Source: Sycobia sp. Sy_11 (taxonomy: Eukaryota; Arthropoda; Insecta; Hymenoptera; Epichrysomallidae). Taken from it: 64,000 nt of DNA. The DNA is taken from NCBI GenBank assembly GCA_018907035.1, contig JACCIC010000036.1, forward strand, positions 1,719,001 to 1,783,000, read 5' to 3'. Positions 14,905 through 30,800 of this stretch are shown piece by piece. The position numbers and the translations under genes were made by a program. The notes under the pieces are model-generated. The model searched no databases, was not told the DNA's origin, and saw nothing but the letters and a program-made list of their open reading frames with translations. Every line of letters starts with the position of its first letter. Positions within the stretch are counted from its first letter, which is position 1.

Positions 14905-17441
14905 AGAAATATATTTAATACATGAAATATATATATAAAAAGTTTGAGTTTATTTTACGAAGACCTAAGCATCAGAAGGAGTAGAAGAGTTAAAAAGTTA
15001 CAACCTATATCAATACATGATATCAGTACACCATTGTATACACTATTTTCAATTCTGGATTATAGATATCTTCGGAAAAGGACAGCATTAAATCCTAAAA
15101 ATTATGCAGGAGTTATTGATAAGGTGATCAAAGATACCTCAACCAATTTGGGCCAAATCCATGATCGAAATGTCATGGCCACTTCTTGTAATTATCTAAA
15201 AGTCTATTAATAATAATTTCGTTTGTACATTTTAATTTCATGTGTAAATTATTCTTATTGAATTGAATATATAAAGTACCAATCCGTATAAAAAAGCATG
15301 ACTGCATAAAAAAAGGGAATTAGAAAAGTTTTAAATACTATTTATAATTTATAAATACTATTGACTAAATAAGATTTTATACAATTAATAGTGTTTATAA
15401 ATTATAATTTCTATAATGTATTAATAGTACTTATAACTTTTTTATTTTCTACTTTCTATAGTCATATTTTTTTGACGCTTCTACATACTCATATGAGATT
15501 AATAATTTACGGGCGATAATTCAAAAATTTTTATCTATTCAATTTCCAGACATTGAATTAAATTTATTAATCACCCATCCATATAAAAAAAGTATGACTA
15601 CATAAAAAAGTAAAGAATTAGAAAACTTGTTCGTAAATTATAATTTATATCAATCATATTTAGTCATTGATTTTTATAAATTATCAATAGTAGTTATAAC
15701 TTTTCTAACTCACTACTTTTGTGTGTAGTCATACTTTTTTTATACGAATGGATGATTAATACATTTCATTCAATAAGAATAATTTTTACATTAAATTCAA
15801 ATGTACATAAAAAAGTATAATGAAATTGATAAAATAAATTGATACGTTTTGTAAACTAGCCTTAAAATTGAATGTATACAGAAATTTGACAACTGGAGTA
15901 TGAGACAAGTGATTGAATGATATTAATTAAAGATTCGACTTTCGAGCAAGTGAAAAATTCTTGGGCTTGAGAGACAAGAATTTTTTTTAGTCCGGAATTC
16001 ATAAATTGCCAGAAAGATGTGAAAAAATTCTAGGTTCCAATGGACTATACTTTTAATAAAGCTTTTATGCAACAATGTTTTCATAATAAAACCTCACATT
16101 TTGGAAAAAAAATGCTGGAAAATTTCAAAATTGTTTTTATTGTCATAATTTTGCTAATAAATGTAATGTAATCCATAGAACAAAATGAAATTCGTTAGAA
16201 AATATTTGAAACTGGTCGCCTCAAACAAGTGGCAATAGAGATAACTGCTATGCAGATATAATATTTAATTTAGGTACAGATGAAATAAACTGTATAGTTA
16301 TGGCTAAAACTATCACCTCTACCGCAAAAACTCTTCTTTATGTATTCTAGAATGTATCTATAAATTAATATTATTAGATATTATATACACTAAATGGACA
16401 AATCCATATGAAATAAATAATTAATATAATAAATTAAAACATGATAACTAGTACTCATACACATAATATTTAAACTAATTTACGAAAAAATAGTTATATA
16501 CATAAATATATAAAATATTTATATATTATATTAATATATATGTAAACAAACTGCTGCATGATTTTAACAATCAAATAAATTAATAAATTTAAAATTCTAC
16601 ATTTCTAAAAGATCATAGAACCTTAATCGAATAGTTATGTTACAGGTTATATATTTTATTTTATACAATATAATTAGACTACTCACATAAATTAGTGGAA
16701 CAAAGCAATTTATTGCTTCTATATAAAAGTAGAAATGTAAGAAATCGTAGTAGAACTATTAAAAGAGAAATATTTCGTAGTATTTTCCGATTCTGGCAAT
16801 TTATAAAAAGTAAGCGGTTTGTTAAAAATGTAATTGAATGTTATTTTTTTTACCAATTGTAATTACCTTATTTTCACAAATTTAAATATTAAGTATCGAG
16901 CTTCAAGTTGAGTTCGTTAATTGCGGAAAATAAAGGAAACACTAGACTCGTAATTTGTTTCGCTTAGACAAAATGCACTTAAAATACGAAACAATATAGC
17001 GCAAAAAACAATAGTGCAAAAGGAAATGTCGAAAAAACGATTTATCACGATTCATTTTTCACTGATCAAAAAATAATGTTTACACAAATGATGGCGCCTT
17101 TTAATTGAATTTTATTGGTAAATGCCAAAACCAAAAAATAAGTACTAGATCTGACACATTTGACTTTTCGTACAACTTATATCGCCATATAAACGTAAAG
17201 GTCGAAAACTAAGTTCGCCTCCTAATAAATACTGTATTAAATGATATTTATTTTCACCGTGTTTTTGAGTGTTATAAAGGGTTTATAACTTTCTTGTACT
17301 TCTTATTTACATAAATTTTTTTATTTAGACATAATTGGCTACAAGGTTTTATTAATATACTATTTTTAAGCATGTGAATTGATATGTTATTTATTTTTCA
17401 TTAAATTTTAGACAATAACATAACGATTTTGAAAAAAAATG

Positions 17442-17490
<49 letters not shown>

Positions 17491-18159
17491 AAAAATATTA
17501 ACTTATATATTTGAATAGAGTATTAGATTATAAATAAATCTTAAATATCTTTATTTCCAAATTATCTCAAATAGATGTGAGACGGACGGATTATGTCTCT
17601 GAGTATATTTGATATAATGAACAATAAAGGTAAATTAAATTCCATATCTATATTTATATTCATTAATAGTTAGCTTTAATTCCCTTTTTGGATACTCTTT
17701 ATGAGATTTTCTGAGATGTTTTAAACCAATAAATAAGTAATAAATTAATTCATAATCTTAAATATAAATTTATTTAAGGATTAAATAATTGATAACTGTG
17801 TAGATAACAAAGAAAATAAATGAGACTATTTAATACAGTATTATATTCAACATAAAGAGATTGAAGGTGAATGAACAAAGATAAAACATTCTTTTTTTCC
17901 TTATATTTAATACTTACACACTAGGTTGAAGTGATTAGTTAACCTGTAACTGTAGTCTCTTCTGATTATATGATCTCCAAAATGCACATGTATTTGAAAC
18001 AATACTCTGAAATGCCGGCCTTACTAAGTTATTGAAAAACTTACCGAAGTCCTTTACTAATATATTGTCTACATGTTACGCTACTCTTAGCGTCATCTTT
18101 GCCGTTATGACGTCACGTGCAGTAAGCCTATTTCTTTATATATAAGTGATTTTTGTTTT

Positions 18160-18221
<62 letters not shown>

Positions 18222-20657
18222 TTTGTTGTAATATTCTTTATTTTATCATTCGGTTATTTAATTTTATTTAAGACATTGACTTAGAACCTGTGTAAATTTC
18301 TAATTCTAAACATATTCAACTATGTTATTTCTATTGAACAAAGCCTGAAGTACCACATCTGTCATGCAAAATATAACAAACCTACGAATATGAGTACGAA
18401 CAAGAAGTCAGTGAAATTCTAATCATAAATATCTTAATTAGAACTAATACACAAAAAAACTGTTAAGTAAATTTCGTTTTTTAATATTTATATTTAATGA
18501 CGAAATGCTAAACGATCAGTCTATTCCCTATTCTAATTAAAAAATGTGGAAAACCCCATGATAGCCATTTACTTTATATTCCCGCGCAAGTGCATCAGCG
18601 CTATTGTAAATGCAAAATACAAATGTACAACAGACGTTCGCTACGCGCTGTAATCATCGCAGACTTTTTGCTATTTACCCGGCTTATCAGGGAAATCGTT
18701 GCAAAGCAAGCTTACACGTGAATTCCGCAAAATTAAGGAAATCCATTGTATTGTGAATATAATTAATCACACATCTAGAAACGACGCGTGTATAGATACG
18801 GTAAAAGTAATATTGTTTATCATGTTTTCGCGAAGATTCCAACGATCCGGAAAGCAATTCTAAAATTCTGCCGAGTTCTATATATTAGTCATTGTTTTAT
18901 CAATTTTGGCGCATGATACAAAAGTAAAGAGCATCAAACTATATGTTTCAAGAGAGATTATATGTGTTAATGGAAAAAAAATTGTACGGATTTTGCAATA
19001 TAAATTTTTAAATCTTTAAAACTATGTTACAAGATGTTCGCAAACTTTAAAACAATACGTTCAAAACTAAATCAACAGAAAACATTAAAACCGACAGTAG
19101 ATTGTATATATTGCCAATTGAATGATGATGACTCCAATTCTTACATATGGTGACTACATTGCTACAATTATATTTGTTTGCCCTTTTAGAGCGATGTCGG
19201 TGAGCTCCCGACGGTTCATAGTAAAATGACATCACCGTCTCACATCATATTTTGCAACATTCTGGTGGAATTTTCTTTTAGCACATGAATTAAAGTGTTT
19301 GCAGTTCTTTTGTTTCAATGTTATAGCTGCCTTACTTCACAGCATTTGGACATCTTTATTGATTTAAAATAAATTAATTGAAAAAAATACGCTTCGTTTT
19401 TTGACGCGTCTCGTGTAGTACTGTGTTTGTTTACGCTAGATGTTGTTTCCCGTCTCGCAACACAAATTATACAAATTGTAATAGTATAATTTTTTCTCTT
19501 GATGACAGCTAACTACTTTAACTACTTTAATAGTATTTTTCGATCCACAATGCTTCAAAATTCTTTAATCGATAAAAATATTATTCGCATTATAACAGAC
19601 ATTTTTTGTTTCCAACATCCCCTTAACAAGTATACATAAATCGAATGCATGTTTTACTTACCGAATCATTGGGTCTTGTCAGTAAGCCACGATCCTGCGC
19701 AACTTCAACAAGTTCCTCAACTTCCTCACTACTATCGTCACCGATGAAGGCACACTCGTGCAAATTTTTATGGCCTCGAACCACCGCTAGCGATGCACCT
19801 GGCCATCTGTAGCAAAGTATTTTATTTAATATCTCTAATAAATTTGAAGTAAATTAATTTAATGAAAAATGATATTGACGGTCATATTGTTGATCGGTGA
19901 TACTTGCGCATAATTAGGATAATGTTTTTGCATAAACACCGAAAGTTTTTCATTTAAAATCCAATCGCGGGCAAAGGTAATCAAACTCATAAAGAAAAAG
20001 GAAAATACTTTAAATAATTGTTCAATGTAATTTTATATAAATTATTTGATCATCTAAATTCAAGTATTAGCGCTGCGTTTGTAAGCTTGCGTCAGATTGT
20101 TTTGTCACTCTGTTTACTGTTATGCAGTTCTAGTTCATCATTAAATTGATATAACAATTACAGACGTATAGAAAAAACTCTACTACCTTTATAATTTTAA
20201 TAACTAAATATTGCTACTGGGTCGAATACACTGCTTTTTTGAAAAAGATATAAATTTTAAGAGAGAGAAATAAAATAATGGTAAGGATAAAACATTAAAA
20301 AATTGAACCCAATAGGAAGAGATCAGGGAAGAAAGTTTCGGAAGAATTAAATGAAGGCCGAGGAATATAAAAATTGAACAGGACTATTAAAGGAAATAAA
20401 AGGTTACAAAGCGGTAGGAGAGGATAGGATAGTCGCATAATTTATAAAAATTTGAACGATAGAAGGGAAAGGGAATACTAGATATCAAAGAGTGAATACA
20501 ACCAATATATTCATAGAGTGAAACATTTGAAAAAGATGGGAAGTATCAGGGATATAGTCAATACACAAAGAAGGGGGTACAACTGAAATTAAAAATTATA
20601 AAAGAATCTCATTATTAGACGTACGGTACAAGATATATCTATATATAACTCGGATAT

Positions 20658-20705
<48 letters not shown>

Positions 20706-21739
20706 CTCGAAATATAGAAAATGGAAATCGGAAATAAGAATTGAAAAATAGTGGAATGATAAGAGATGGGGTAGAAAAATAAAAAGAAGTGGGTACGGTT
20801 AGTAGAACAGAAGGTACGGGATTCAAAGAAACAGTATGTAGATTATGCAGGAAAGAGAAGGGCGTATTGGAGCACACATGGACCTGTAAAATAGTAAGAA
20901 CGCTAATAAATCATGAATACGTTAAGGGGATGTCGAACCCAGGTTTAGTGGGACGAAAGCACAAAATAAACAGGAAATTAAGTACGTTGTTGTCAGGAGA
21001 GTTAAAAGATCAAATGTGCAAAGAAGTGAAGAGTTTGAAAAATTAGCAAGAACCTGGACTGAAAGATAGCAAACAAGGCAGACATAAGATAAAAAGTGTA
21101 AATAGATAAATGTAACGAAATGAAGCAAAAAATATAAATAGTTAATATAAATGTATTAAAAAGGAAAACTGATCTGTAAATGAAATTCATGAATAAATAA
21201 ATAAATAATACAAATTTTTAACAAATTAAAAAAAAAAACAGATTTTCTATGCCACATACACATACGCATTAAATAAACTCAAATATTATTAGTTCTTATA
21301 AAATTTAACAATTTTATTCATTCATTTAATTATATATAAAATGTTAGCTTTTGAATAAAAACATTAAAAAAATACAACATATTTATTTATCACAACTTAT
21401 AAAATAATATTTTTTAATGTTATCCCCTTAATAACATGTTTATAATATTTATTTCAATGATAAAAATGTTTGCAAAATAAATAATAGAATATAATTAATG
21501 CAATTTACTTAATCAATATAATTAATCGATAAAATATCGAAGCCAACGTTTCGAATCAATAAAATTAGCACAATTAAATAATATACTATATTACTAATAA
21601 TATACTATATTTTTTGAGTTTTAAACATGTTTAATTTAAAAACAAATAAAATTAATTGCTATATAATTATTTATTAAAAATGTTGGAGTGTAACGATATA
21701 AGAATGCATGCACGCAGAGAGAGCGAGAGGGGGGGGGGT

Positions 21740-21780
<41 letters not shown>

Positions 21781-23454
21781 CTGGCCGTGAGTATATGGAA
21801 TGGAATGAACCGTTTAAAAGCGAATTATATTATAAAAGGTAGAAAAGTGGGAGTAGGGACAAACAGATGTTTATACTATTACCTGCATCTTTGAATTAGA
21901 TGCAGGTAGCGCCAGTACGAAAAAGACAGCCAGGCAAGTAAGATAGACATTTTGTAGTACAGTTTTGGTAGCATAAGGATTTTATTATATATTGTAAAAG
22001 ATTTGTAATTTCATCTAATAAAGTTTCATTGAAATCTAATACATACATGCGTACGAACATAGTTTCTTTAGAGTTTCCAACAAAAAATAATCTTATATAT
22101 ATAATCACATAGAATATAATATTTAATTATTTTCTTTTCTCGATTTTTTAACAGCTAATTCAGTTTGAAATAAATCAGATTCGATGCTTAATATGGATAG
22201 AACGTTTAATCTGAATTGTGGCACTGGGCTTCATGAATATTCTTTAGTATTTTAATTTTGAAAAATACGCATTTATTTATCATGAGCAAATGTTAAATGA
22301 TGAATCAAAGATTCTTTTTTAATTTTAGATACAAGTGTGATAACTCCATACTGTTTCATCTTTCTCAGTCTCTTAATGCATACATTCCAAAATTAAATTT
22401 TTTGTCGAAATATCGTTATCTCAAATGTCAACCAAGATAATACCTGATTTTATAATTTCATCAACAATTGAGTTGAGTTTTTAGATTACAAATCGGACAA
22501 ATTAAATATTATTTCAATTTTTGGAATCCTTTTACACTTTTTTGAGTATACTCATATACAATTCTTGTACATAATATAAATGTATGAAAATTGAAGTCCC
22601 TAAATTAATATCTGGTTTGAAGACATACAAGCAAACATTTACAAGAATACAATCCTGATAGAAATCTTAAAATTTTTAATTCTCTGAAAACTGCAGGCTT
22701 CGGTCAGTTTTAAGCCCACAAAATGTTTAGTTTAAATCAACCAGATAAAAAATAGTGGGTAGAAAAATGGTCTCCAAATGGAATAAGTAAATGTTCACTT
22801 CAAATGTATCCTAAACGTAAAGTAATTAGCGTTTTTTTCATAACCATTTATTGGCCAAAAGCTGAAAAAAATAAAAAAAAACAGCCAGGCATCTCTCATA
22901 CATTATTCATGGCCATAAAAGCCTAATAACTGATTTTTCATTCGAGATTTTTAATCGGCATAAATAGATACGAACAATCGTCTGATTTAGTTAGAAAATC
23001 TGACCAACAGTGATCTTAAGTTCTTGAACAGTTGAATATCGACCTAGATAATTATTATGGTATATAACTTTTGCCCATAGTTTGCAGGGAAATTAGAAAC
23101 AAATAATTCATTCAATCATCACAGAATAATATATAAGTTTGACCCATAAAGCACCAAACTCATTTTAGATGGCACTGAATATTGTATATCGTAAATACTC
23201 TATTTATAGTATTCCGATAAAGAAAAATTTGTACCTTACACAAGTGGAAACAGTGACGCTACTGCCTCGAAGCAGATAAAATCCCCAGTATTCTTTCATG
23301 TCGTCCTTGAGCACGAGGTGCCTAGTCATGAATACAGGTATAGCCTCCTTCTGCATTGTCGGCACATCACCCATGAGGTATGCATTGAAAGTGGCGTTCG
23401 CCTTGATCACCTGGCCCTTTTATTGCACATAAATACATATACGCAATATGAGAT

Positions 23455-23503
<49 letters not shown>

Positions 23504-26500
23504 ACACATATACAAAACCAGACTTTCTTGAAAGAAATGTCAAAATAATGTTTCAACAATATATTATATACATATATAGATATCTGATAATAAAGTTTAT
23601 GACAGAACGTACACATATTTATGTATATGGCACATAAATATAAATATGAAGCATGCATATACTCCAACTGTAACATAAACTAGATCGATTAAATGTTTTG
23701 GTCTTATTTCATAAAGCGTTTCAAAAATATTAAATGTTCGTTACAAAATAATGAAGTTTTTATATAGATCGATAGTGCGTAGTTCTGAATGGAAATCTAT
23801 TATGATATTAATTACGTATAGGTTATTCCATTTTTGTTAAGAAGTTATTATTTAAACGATTTAAATATTATGCATATTAAGTGTAAGTATAAAAAAAACA
23901 TTTTTGTATACAAGCTTATATGAAGCACGACGTTAGTCATACATTACGACATTAAAATTTTTTATGGAAAAGCAATAATATTTTTATATAATTTTTAACG
24001 CGAAAAATATAATAGTATAAGGAATATCTTAAAGAAACTACAGCAATCAAAATATACTACATTTTATATTAAAGTGTAAAATTGTCAAATGAGGCTATAT
24101 TAAATTGTTGTTAAAATAATGTTTTCTTGTATTATTTTTTCTTATTTTATTTTTTGTGAATTATAACTTTTATATTTGTTTTTAAATTTTCCATTACTCT
24201 GCACAAGAAACTCGTTAAAAAAAATTATTAATAATAATGAAACGCCGGCGGGGGGCCTCGCGCTGTTATAGTACGGCACCTTACGTAGGCGAGTCATCTT
24301 AATTCGCATACAGATATACCCTGTAAACTCGTACGTATAGATAAGGTATTTATAAACGATAAAGAGCAAATTGCTGATCTCGTAGACATTATTTATTCTG
24401 GTGAATTAAATTTCATTTACTTATATATTAATATATTGAACGATTCCAATATTCTACAAAACGTATAAATATTACCAATGCTCATATAATATTACAATAT
24501 AGTTCCGCCATGCAATAAAGCCTGATCTTATCTCTTTTTTCGGGGCATGATAAATCCTATGAGAACGAATTAATTGTGAGAAGAGCGATTAAATAATATC
24601 AAAATTTAAATGCTATCAAAATACTACATTATGCGGAAGATGCATTTAAGTTGATCAATATATGCAAGTATTAAATTATTCGTCATTAAAAGTTTAATTA
24701 TCTGAAAACAAAAATAACATCGATAAAAGAAAATAAACTGAACTTTTATTATTCTTATTTTTTGTTTTATTTAATAAAATAAAACGATAAATCAAATATA
24801 ATGATCTTTTTTGATATTTTGTCAGTATAATGTATAGAATCCGGTTTATTTACAATTAAATAGTTGCGTATATATTGAGAAAAATAAGCTAATTACTACA
24901 TAGAAACAAGATTTCATCCAACTCTATTTGTAGTTTCACGTGTAATTCTTTTTACAGACAGATTATTTTTCAAAATCATTGACAATTTATTTAAATTGAA
25001 AAAAATATATGCCTTGAATTAGCATTAATTCACTTACATAAGTAAAAAGCTAAGTCGTAAACTATAATAATTTCAGATATATACGTATACGAAGTTTACG
25101 CATGAAAATATTAGATTTAAACTTCAAACAATGATCAAAGTATGAAAAGCTTCAGTAGTAAAATTTATAAATATTTTAAGTTTTTTCTTAATAAACTTTT
25201 TGCAAATTGATTAATGACTAGTTTAGCAACAAATTGGATGCAAACAATTTCAGCTTGGAATGTTAGGCGTGACTTGAATTAAAATATTTTATTTTCTTAT
25301 GTAAAATATTCTAAAATCTAATATAGTATATATAATATATATAAAAATACTTTTCAAATTACTATTATTTAAAGCTGGTTATGTATTTCGATATATTTAG
25401 ACTGTTCAAAATCGAAAAAGATGTATGTTCAAAATATACTGACTATTACAGGTATTAAAATGAATATTGCAAAATGGCTTTTATCACGAGATACGGGAAG
25501 ACCTTATACAACTCTCTTTTTTAATTATTATAGATTGAACGGAGGTGATCATAAAAAAGGTCAGTCAATTTTCTACATTTTAGATTGAACGGCGGGGGTG
25601 ATCGTAAAAAACGCCGGTCTGACTCGCGTGATATAATTATAATTTTATAAAGAAGATAAAAATATTCATTAGTTGAACAGCATATAAATAAATAAGCAAA
25701 CACCCTTTGTCGAAGATTCAGAGCGGAAATATGGTTTTATATATTATATGTGTACCTGGCACCAAGTGGTCGACATTTTTCCGTCGATCAGCCGCTGATC
25801 CGAGACGGCTACCGGATAGAGCTGCTCGTTGTAAACCTGGTAGCGCATGTAGACCGGTACGGCGACAAAGGCAGCGGGCAGCATCACCCCGAGGAAACAG
25901 AGACGTACCAGGCGCAGCGGCACCTTGTAGCGGGTGCGCCTCGGCAACCAGTCCCTCGGTCTGTTTCCTTCCTCCGCTATACATCATTTATGGATTTATT
26001 TAGCAAACTGGGACTGTATTTTATTCTATAATTTGTATATGATGTACACGGTTTGCCTGAATCATAACTGAACTTATTTTCAAGAACCATTTATTTCCTA
26101 ACAAATTATTTCCTTCTACAGCAATACGGCGATTTGCATGGTTAAGCAACTTTAGTTAACGAATTAAGGATTTCGTACCTTTTGAACGTATTTAAAATCC
26201 TGGTAGCGCTTTCCGTTCGAAGCTCTTTCCAATCGACCGAACAAAAAAGTCACACTTTTCGTTCAAAAATACGGGACAACTTTGAACGATGAGATGGTGC
26301 ATTATCGCGCAATCAACACCAACATCCATTTTCACGATATTCCGACCTGACGCGATGAATATGCGATAATAAACGTTTCGTAACATCGAGATAATAACAT
26401 AAGATCGATTTGATTCTCGATTTTTCGGGGCGCGTTTTTTCAGATTTATATCTCGTCCAGGTAATGCCACTCGCTGCTTTGGCTATGGGTTTCGAGCGCA

Positions 26501-27301
26501 TACACAAATTCCTAGTTACAACAGTATAGAGAAAATTTACATTGTCTCGTTAACGATGTCTTTTAAATGTTGGATGCGAAGAAATTTTTTATGGTCTTGC
26601 AGTTTGTGTGGTACAAATCGTGCGCTAACATTTCTGAGGCCAAATGATGAATCAAGATAGTAAGGACCACATTTTTTTAGATGTTAAGTACCTTTTCCAT
26701 GAACTGCCATTTCGATTTATGATATTTCTTTCAGTGGTCGCCTCTCTTGTCCTACCCGAACGTTCATCGTCGTCATTCAAGTTCAATCAACTATTCTTAA
26801 AACGCGCATGCCAATCGTAATGCGCAGGGCTAAGACAATTGTTGTTGTAAGCTAGTTGTATCATCTGATACGCTTCTGTAAAAGTTTTACCAAGTCTAAG
26901 ATAAAATTGAATCCCAGCTCTTTTTTCGAAGTTCATTTGTCGACCGACATCATAATCAAATTACCATATTAGGCAGAATATCCGTCTGAATTTCATGAAA
27001 TTTTGACACAACAGTTCTGACACGACTGTCTTCCTCATCACAAAATATTCAACAGATGCCATCATATGAATAAGCTTTTTGGAAATAGTTCAGTTATTTT
27101 TTTAACAGACTGTATACATGTATATTTAAAGTTCAAAGTAATATGTTCAATACGTGTATATGAATAAATTACAATAGGAATAACATAAGATAAGATTTCT
27201 ATAATTAAGATTGACTATAGTTTTAAGACTGACAATAAAATTGTTTTATAACGATATGCCGATAAATCGTAGACAAAATTCATGTAATATACTTATCTTG
27301 C

Positions 27302-27363
<62 letters not shown>

Positions 27364-27785
27364 ATAAAAAATTTAACATTCAGTAAATGGTTTAAGATCA
27401 TTATCTATATACCAGCGACTCGTGCCACACTATGCACGTATATACGGATGCTCAACTGATTGAAATAATCAGTTTTCTGGAAAAACTATCTTGTTACAAA
27501 AGAGGAACTTGCATTATATACGCCTTTCAATGCTCTTTACAAGACAATCTGAAGCAGCTTGCAAGGACATATAAGGATCTTGAATTTTGCATTGTAAAAA
27601 TAAGGACCGGAATTTCATGGTAAAAATGGAGATTTTTGTATTAAAATGAACTTGACCTTGAAATAACCTTTTTGACCTTGTCAAGATCAAATTCTAGATG
27701 ACCATGGGATAGTTGATGAAAAATGCTAAAAAATTTTTATTGTTGCTTTGTGTTGAAGGATTTTATTACTTATGCTATAACTATA

Positions 27786-27838
<53 letters not shown>

Positions 27839-30800
27839 ACCAACTATATAAATATAACTATATAAAGAAGCTGCAAATTTTTTAAGAACCTCAAATGTTC
27901 TCGCAAATTTTTGTTATAATTTTTTTTTAATCGGACATTGGTATACTCCAATTATTCTAGCAAAGGATTCATCATCAGAGGTTTGAGATACTACACTATA
28001 TATATAGAAAAACACGTATGCCACTTTCCATGGTCAGACAAATTTTTTCTATGCTTGTTATTATTTTTACTTAAATTATATTATTATTTATATTTAAATA
28101 GTTGTTAAAATCATGTTACTCAAGGGAAATGCATAGAATACTATTATTTATCAAAGCAAAATATTAGATTTGATTGTTCGAATCTAAGACATTGTTAAAA
28201 ATATCGTGCTCTTATTCCTGTGGTGCACAGTGTTAAGAACTCTTCTTTGTCTTTGATATTTTCAATTCTACAAAATTAAAAATTTTATTTTTATATGGCG
28301 ACTAACTTTAATATATTCAATTTTCATAATTTATTCTGTTTGAAGAAAGCAATAAAAAACTAAGTTCATGTACAGCTTTTAAATAATAATTCGTTTAATC
28401 TGCGAATAATCATTACGAAAGAAATTAATAATATATTATATATTATTAATATTATGCTAGTATGAAATACTTCAAATGAACTCCTTTTCATTTCCTTTTT
28501 TGCCTGCGTTTGAGCATTAATGTAGATTTTCTAAATTCAACGTTTAGCGTTGAAAATATCGAACTCTAAACAAAATGTGTTTTCTATTACACCGTGTTAC
28601 TGATAAGATTTTCTGTCTAAGTATGCGATACAACTCGCAGCTTATATTCTAGATTATAGTTATAGATACACTGATACGCTCGAGAATCTAATAAAAAGAA
28701 AACATATTATTGAAGGCGATTTTATAACAAATAGGACGATATATTTACGTGCCCAAACACATACCCATTGAGTGGAGAACGAGGTCGTGCAACGGGAGGA
28801 TAAAGGAGGCCGAAGTGCCCCGTTTAAAATTAGGTATCGGGCATGAAAGCTGAACCCGTGCTCTTTAAATTTGCGAAAGGAAGACGCTTTCAAGGAGGCG
28901 CCAAGCAATTGGGAAGTATCGAAAATATAATAATAAATTTTGGAGCCCGAAAGTAAGTATAATATAGCTCAACTGGGTTAAAAACACTATTAATCCTTTA
29001 CGACCTACAGATATTTTAATATCTTAACTATGATTATTGCCGGTCAATTTGTAGAGGCTGTAAAACGTTATAGATACAGAAATTGTTGGAAAGAAAGTAT
29101 AACGTCTGTACGCACAGAACATGCACAGACGTTCCTTCACTGCGTTAAGGTCGTTTCTTTACCGTGGTTTATGACCTTTTGAATATCTCAAAGTTGACTA
29201 GCTTGGATTGCTCGGTCAATCTATTGACAAACGCGACAACTTAATTGTGCGCCTTATAAAAAGCTCTATGAAATTCTTAGTTTCTGAGAAAGTTTGATAC
29301 GACCCGCACTCCTTGACACCCAGTAAAAATTATTCCTCGACCACCATGGGTGCGCGAGTTCGTCGCCTAAATATGCGCACAATTCATCCAGATTAATTGT
29401 TGAAATATTTTATTAATTTATTTTATATACGTAAAAAATTTCGAACCTGTTTAGCCTCCGCGATCTCCTTTGTCAATTCGATATAATAAATCATATATAT
29501 ACTCGTATGTTTATACATGTATTTAAGATCAAGTGGAACTTATTTTCAACGTTTTCATATTTAATTTTCTTTATAGAAATGATTCAGCTTAACTTAGATT
29601 ATTAAAAATTCTTACAGACACTAGGAGTTAACTCGACACTAGGAGTTACAGTTGTTCAATTTGTGAATTGAGATCGAATTTTCAATTTTTATATGAGAAA
29701 CTGCTCGTTGGAAAGGTATAATACCTCTCGCGGCCCGTGTATTATTTTCATATCATGAAATTGATGACATAAATTAATATGTAGACTGTTACTGTTATTC
29801 TCTATCGAATATTTAGCTTCTTCGTTATTTTCAGTCAAATTAGGATTTTCGTTTGGATCATTATAATATCATCCGCATATTAATTAAGGTTATTATTATT
29901 GTTTTCATGTTCTCTTATCACCATATATTATGATCTGATGTTAGTAATTCAATATTTATTGTTTCATTATTGCTACTTTTATTATTACTTTTACAATTTT
30001 AAAATGTTACTTTTCAATAGAATATAGGATGTGAAATTTAAATCAAAAACTTAAAATTATACGAATTCCGTATGAATACGTTTATGCCATCGGATTATTA
30101 TCTTTACGCCTTTTAATTATATTAACATGATAGAAATTTATTGTTAAATATTAAAAATGTAATCGCTAAATAGTAAATGTCTAAAATTCATTTCAAATAA
30201 CACTGTTAAATTTCAATATGAAGAAAATTCTTTTGCGTTATATAATTCAAAGTCGACTCTGAAGGCTTGATAAGAATTATAAACACTTGAAATTATCGAT
30301 AACAATTGACTCGAATCATAAAGTCTCCTACAAGCACTTATTAAAAAAGCGTTTTGCGTAAAGATAGGTAGATAGCCTAAAGATGCCATTAACAATGCGA
30401 CATTTTGATCATCGATAGAAAATATTCTGTCTCATATATCTAACGAAATGATTATCCTCCTTTCAGACGACTAATCCAATCTGTCATTCAAGTATTTATA
30501 CGGATTCGAATTTTAGTCTATTTTTTTCAAATGAATACGAGGTCTGCTGCGATTGTTTATCTATTAAATTCAAGTTATAGTTATTTTTTTCTTTATTTAT
30601 ATCTTTATTATTGTTGTTTATTTTTTACTTTTTGCAAAATGTCGACTTGACGAAATATCACATTATGTTGAAATATTTTTAAATTGAGTTATTATCAAAT
30701 TACTATACTCTATCTCAAAATTACCTTAAACTCGGATTATTAAAGTAGATCAAAAACTAATTGTAAAATTTGTTTATGCCATAATAATAAAATTATATAT

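Larger units (their letters stand above)
497..19661 (-). other. Intron 4 of APD-like gene
   Basis: A 19.2-kb intron with no host coding sequence recognised. It holds a broken mariner near its 3' end, a dispersed-repeat copy around 4216-4357, a terminal-inverted-repeat element and RNase H remnant at 9.2-9.96 kb, a repeat copy at 13.0-13.26 kb, a full-length dead mariner, a tandem palindromic element and a dozen TA arrays. The remainder (for example 1541-4200, 4400-7040, 10000-12180, 15820-19660) is plain AT-rich sequence in which I see nothing more. Short open frames at 3400, 4448, 6066, 8794 and 10560 look like chance. Confidence 0.6.
19807..23234 (-). other. Intron 3 of APD-like gene
   Basis: A 3.4-kb intron. 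It contains a degraded LINE fragment with A-rich tail (20280-21210), one TA array and one GA array with an adjoining G run (21729-21738). The rest, including 21.2-21.7 and 22.1-23.2 kb, is AT-rich without recognisable features. Confidence 0.6.

Noticed and set aside
24235..24310. GC-rich patch that might be a small exon on the minus strand
   Set aside because: It has no suitable splice sites and does not fit the phase between exons 2 and 3 of the APD-like gene.
25718..25987. Competing minus-strand frame over exon 2 ([12 protein letters not shown]...)
   Set aside because: The other frame gives a transmembrane segment and joins exons 1 and 3 in phase; this one does not.
28660..28955. GC-richer patch with a strong GTAAGT donor on plus strand
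   Set aside because: No matching acceptor, frame or promoter could be found, so no exon is called.
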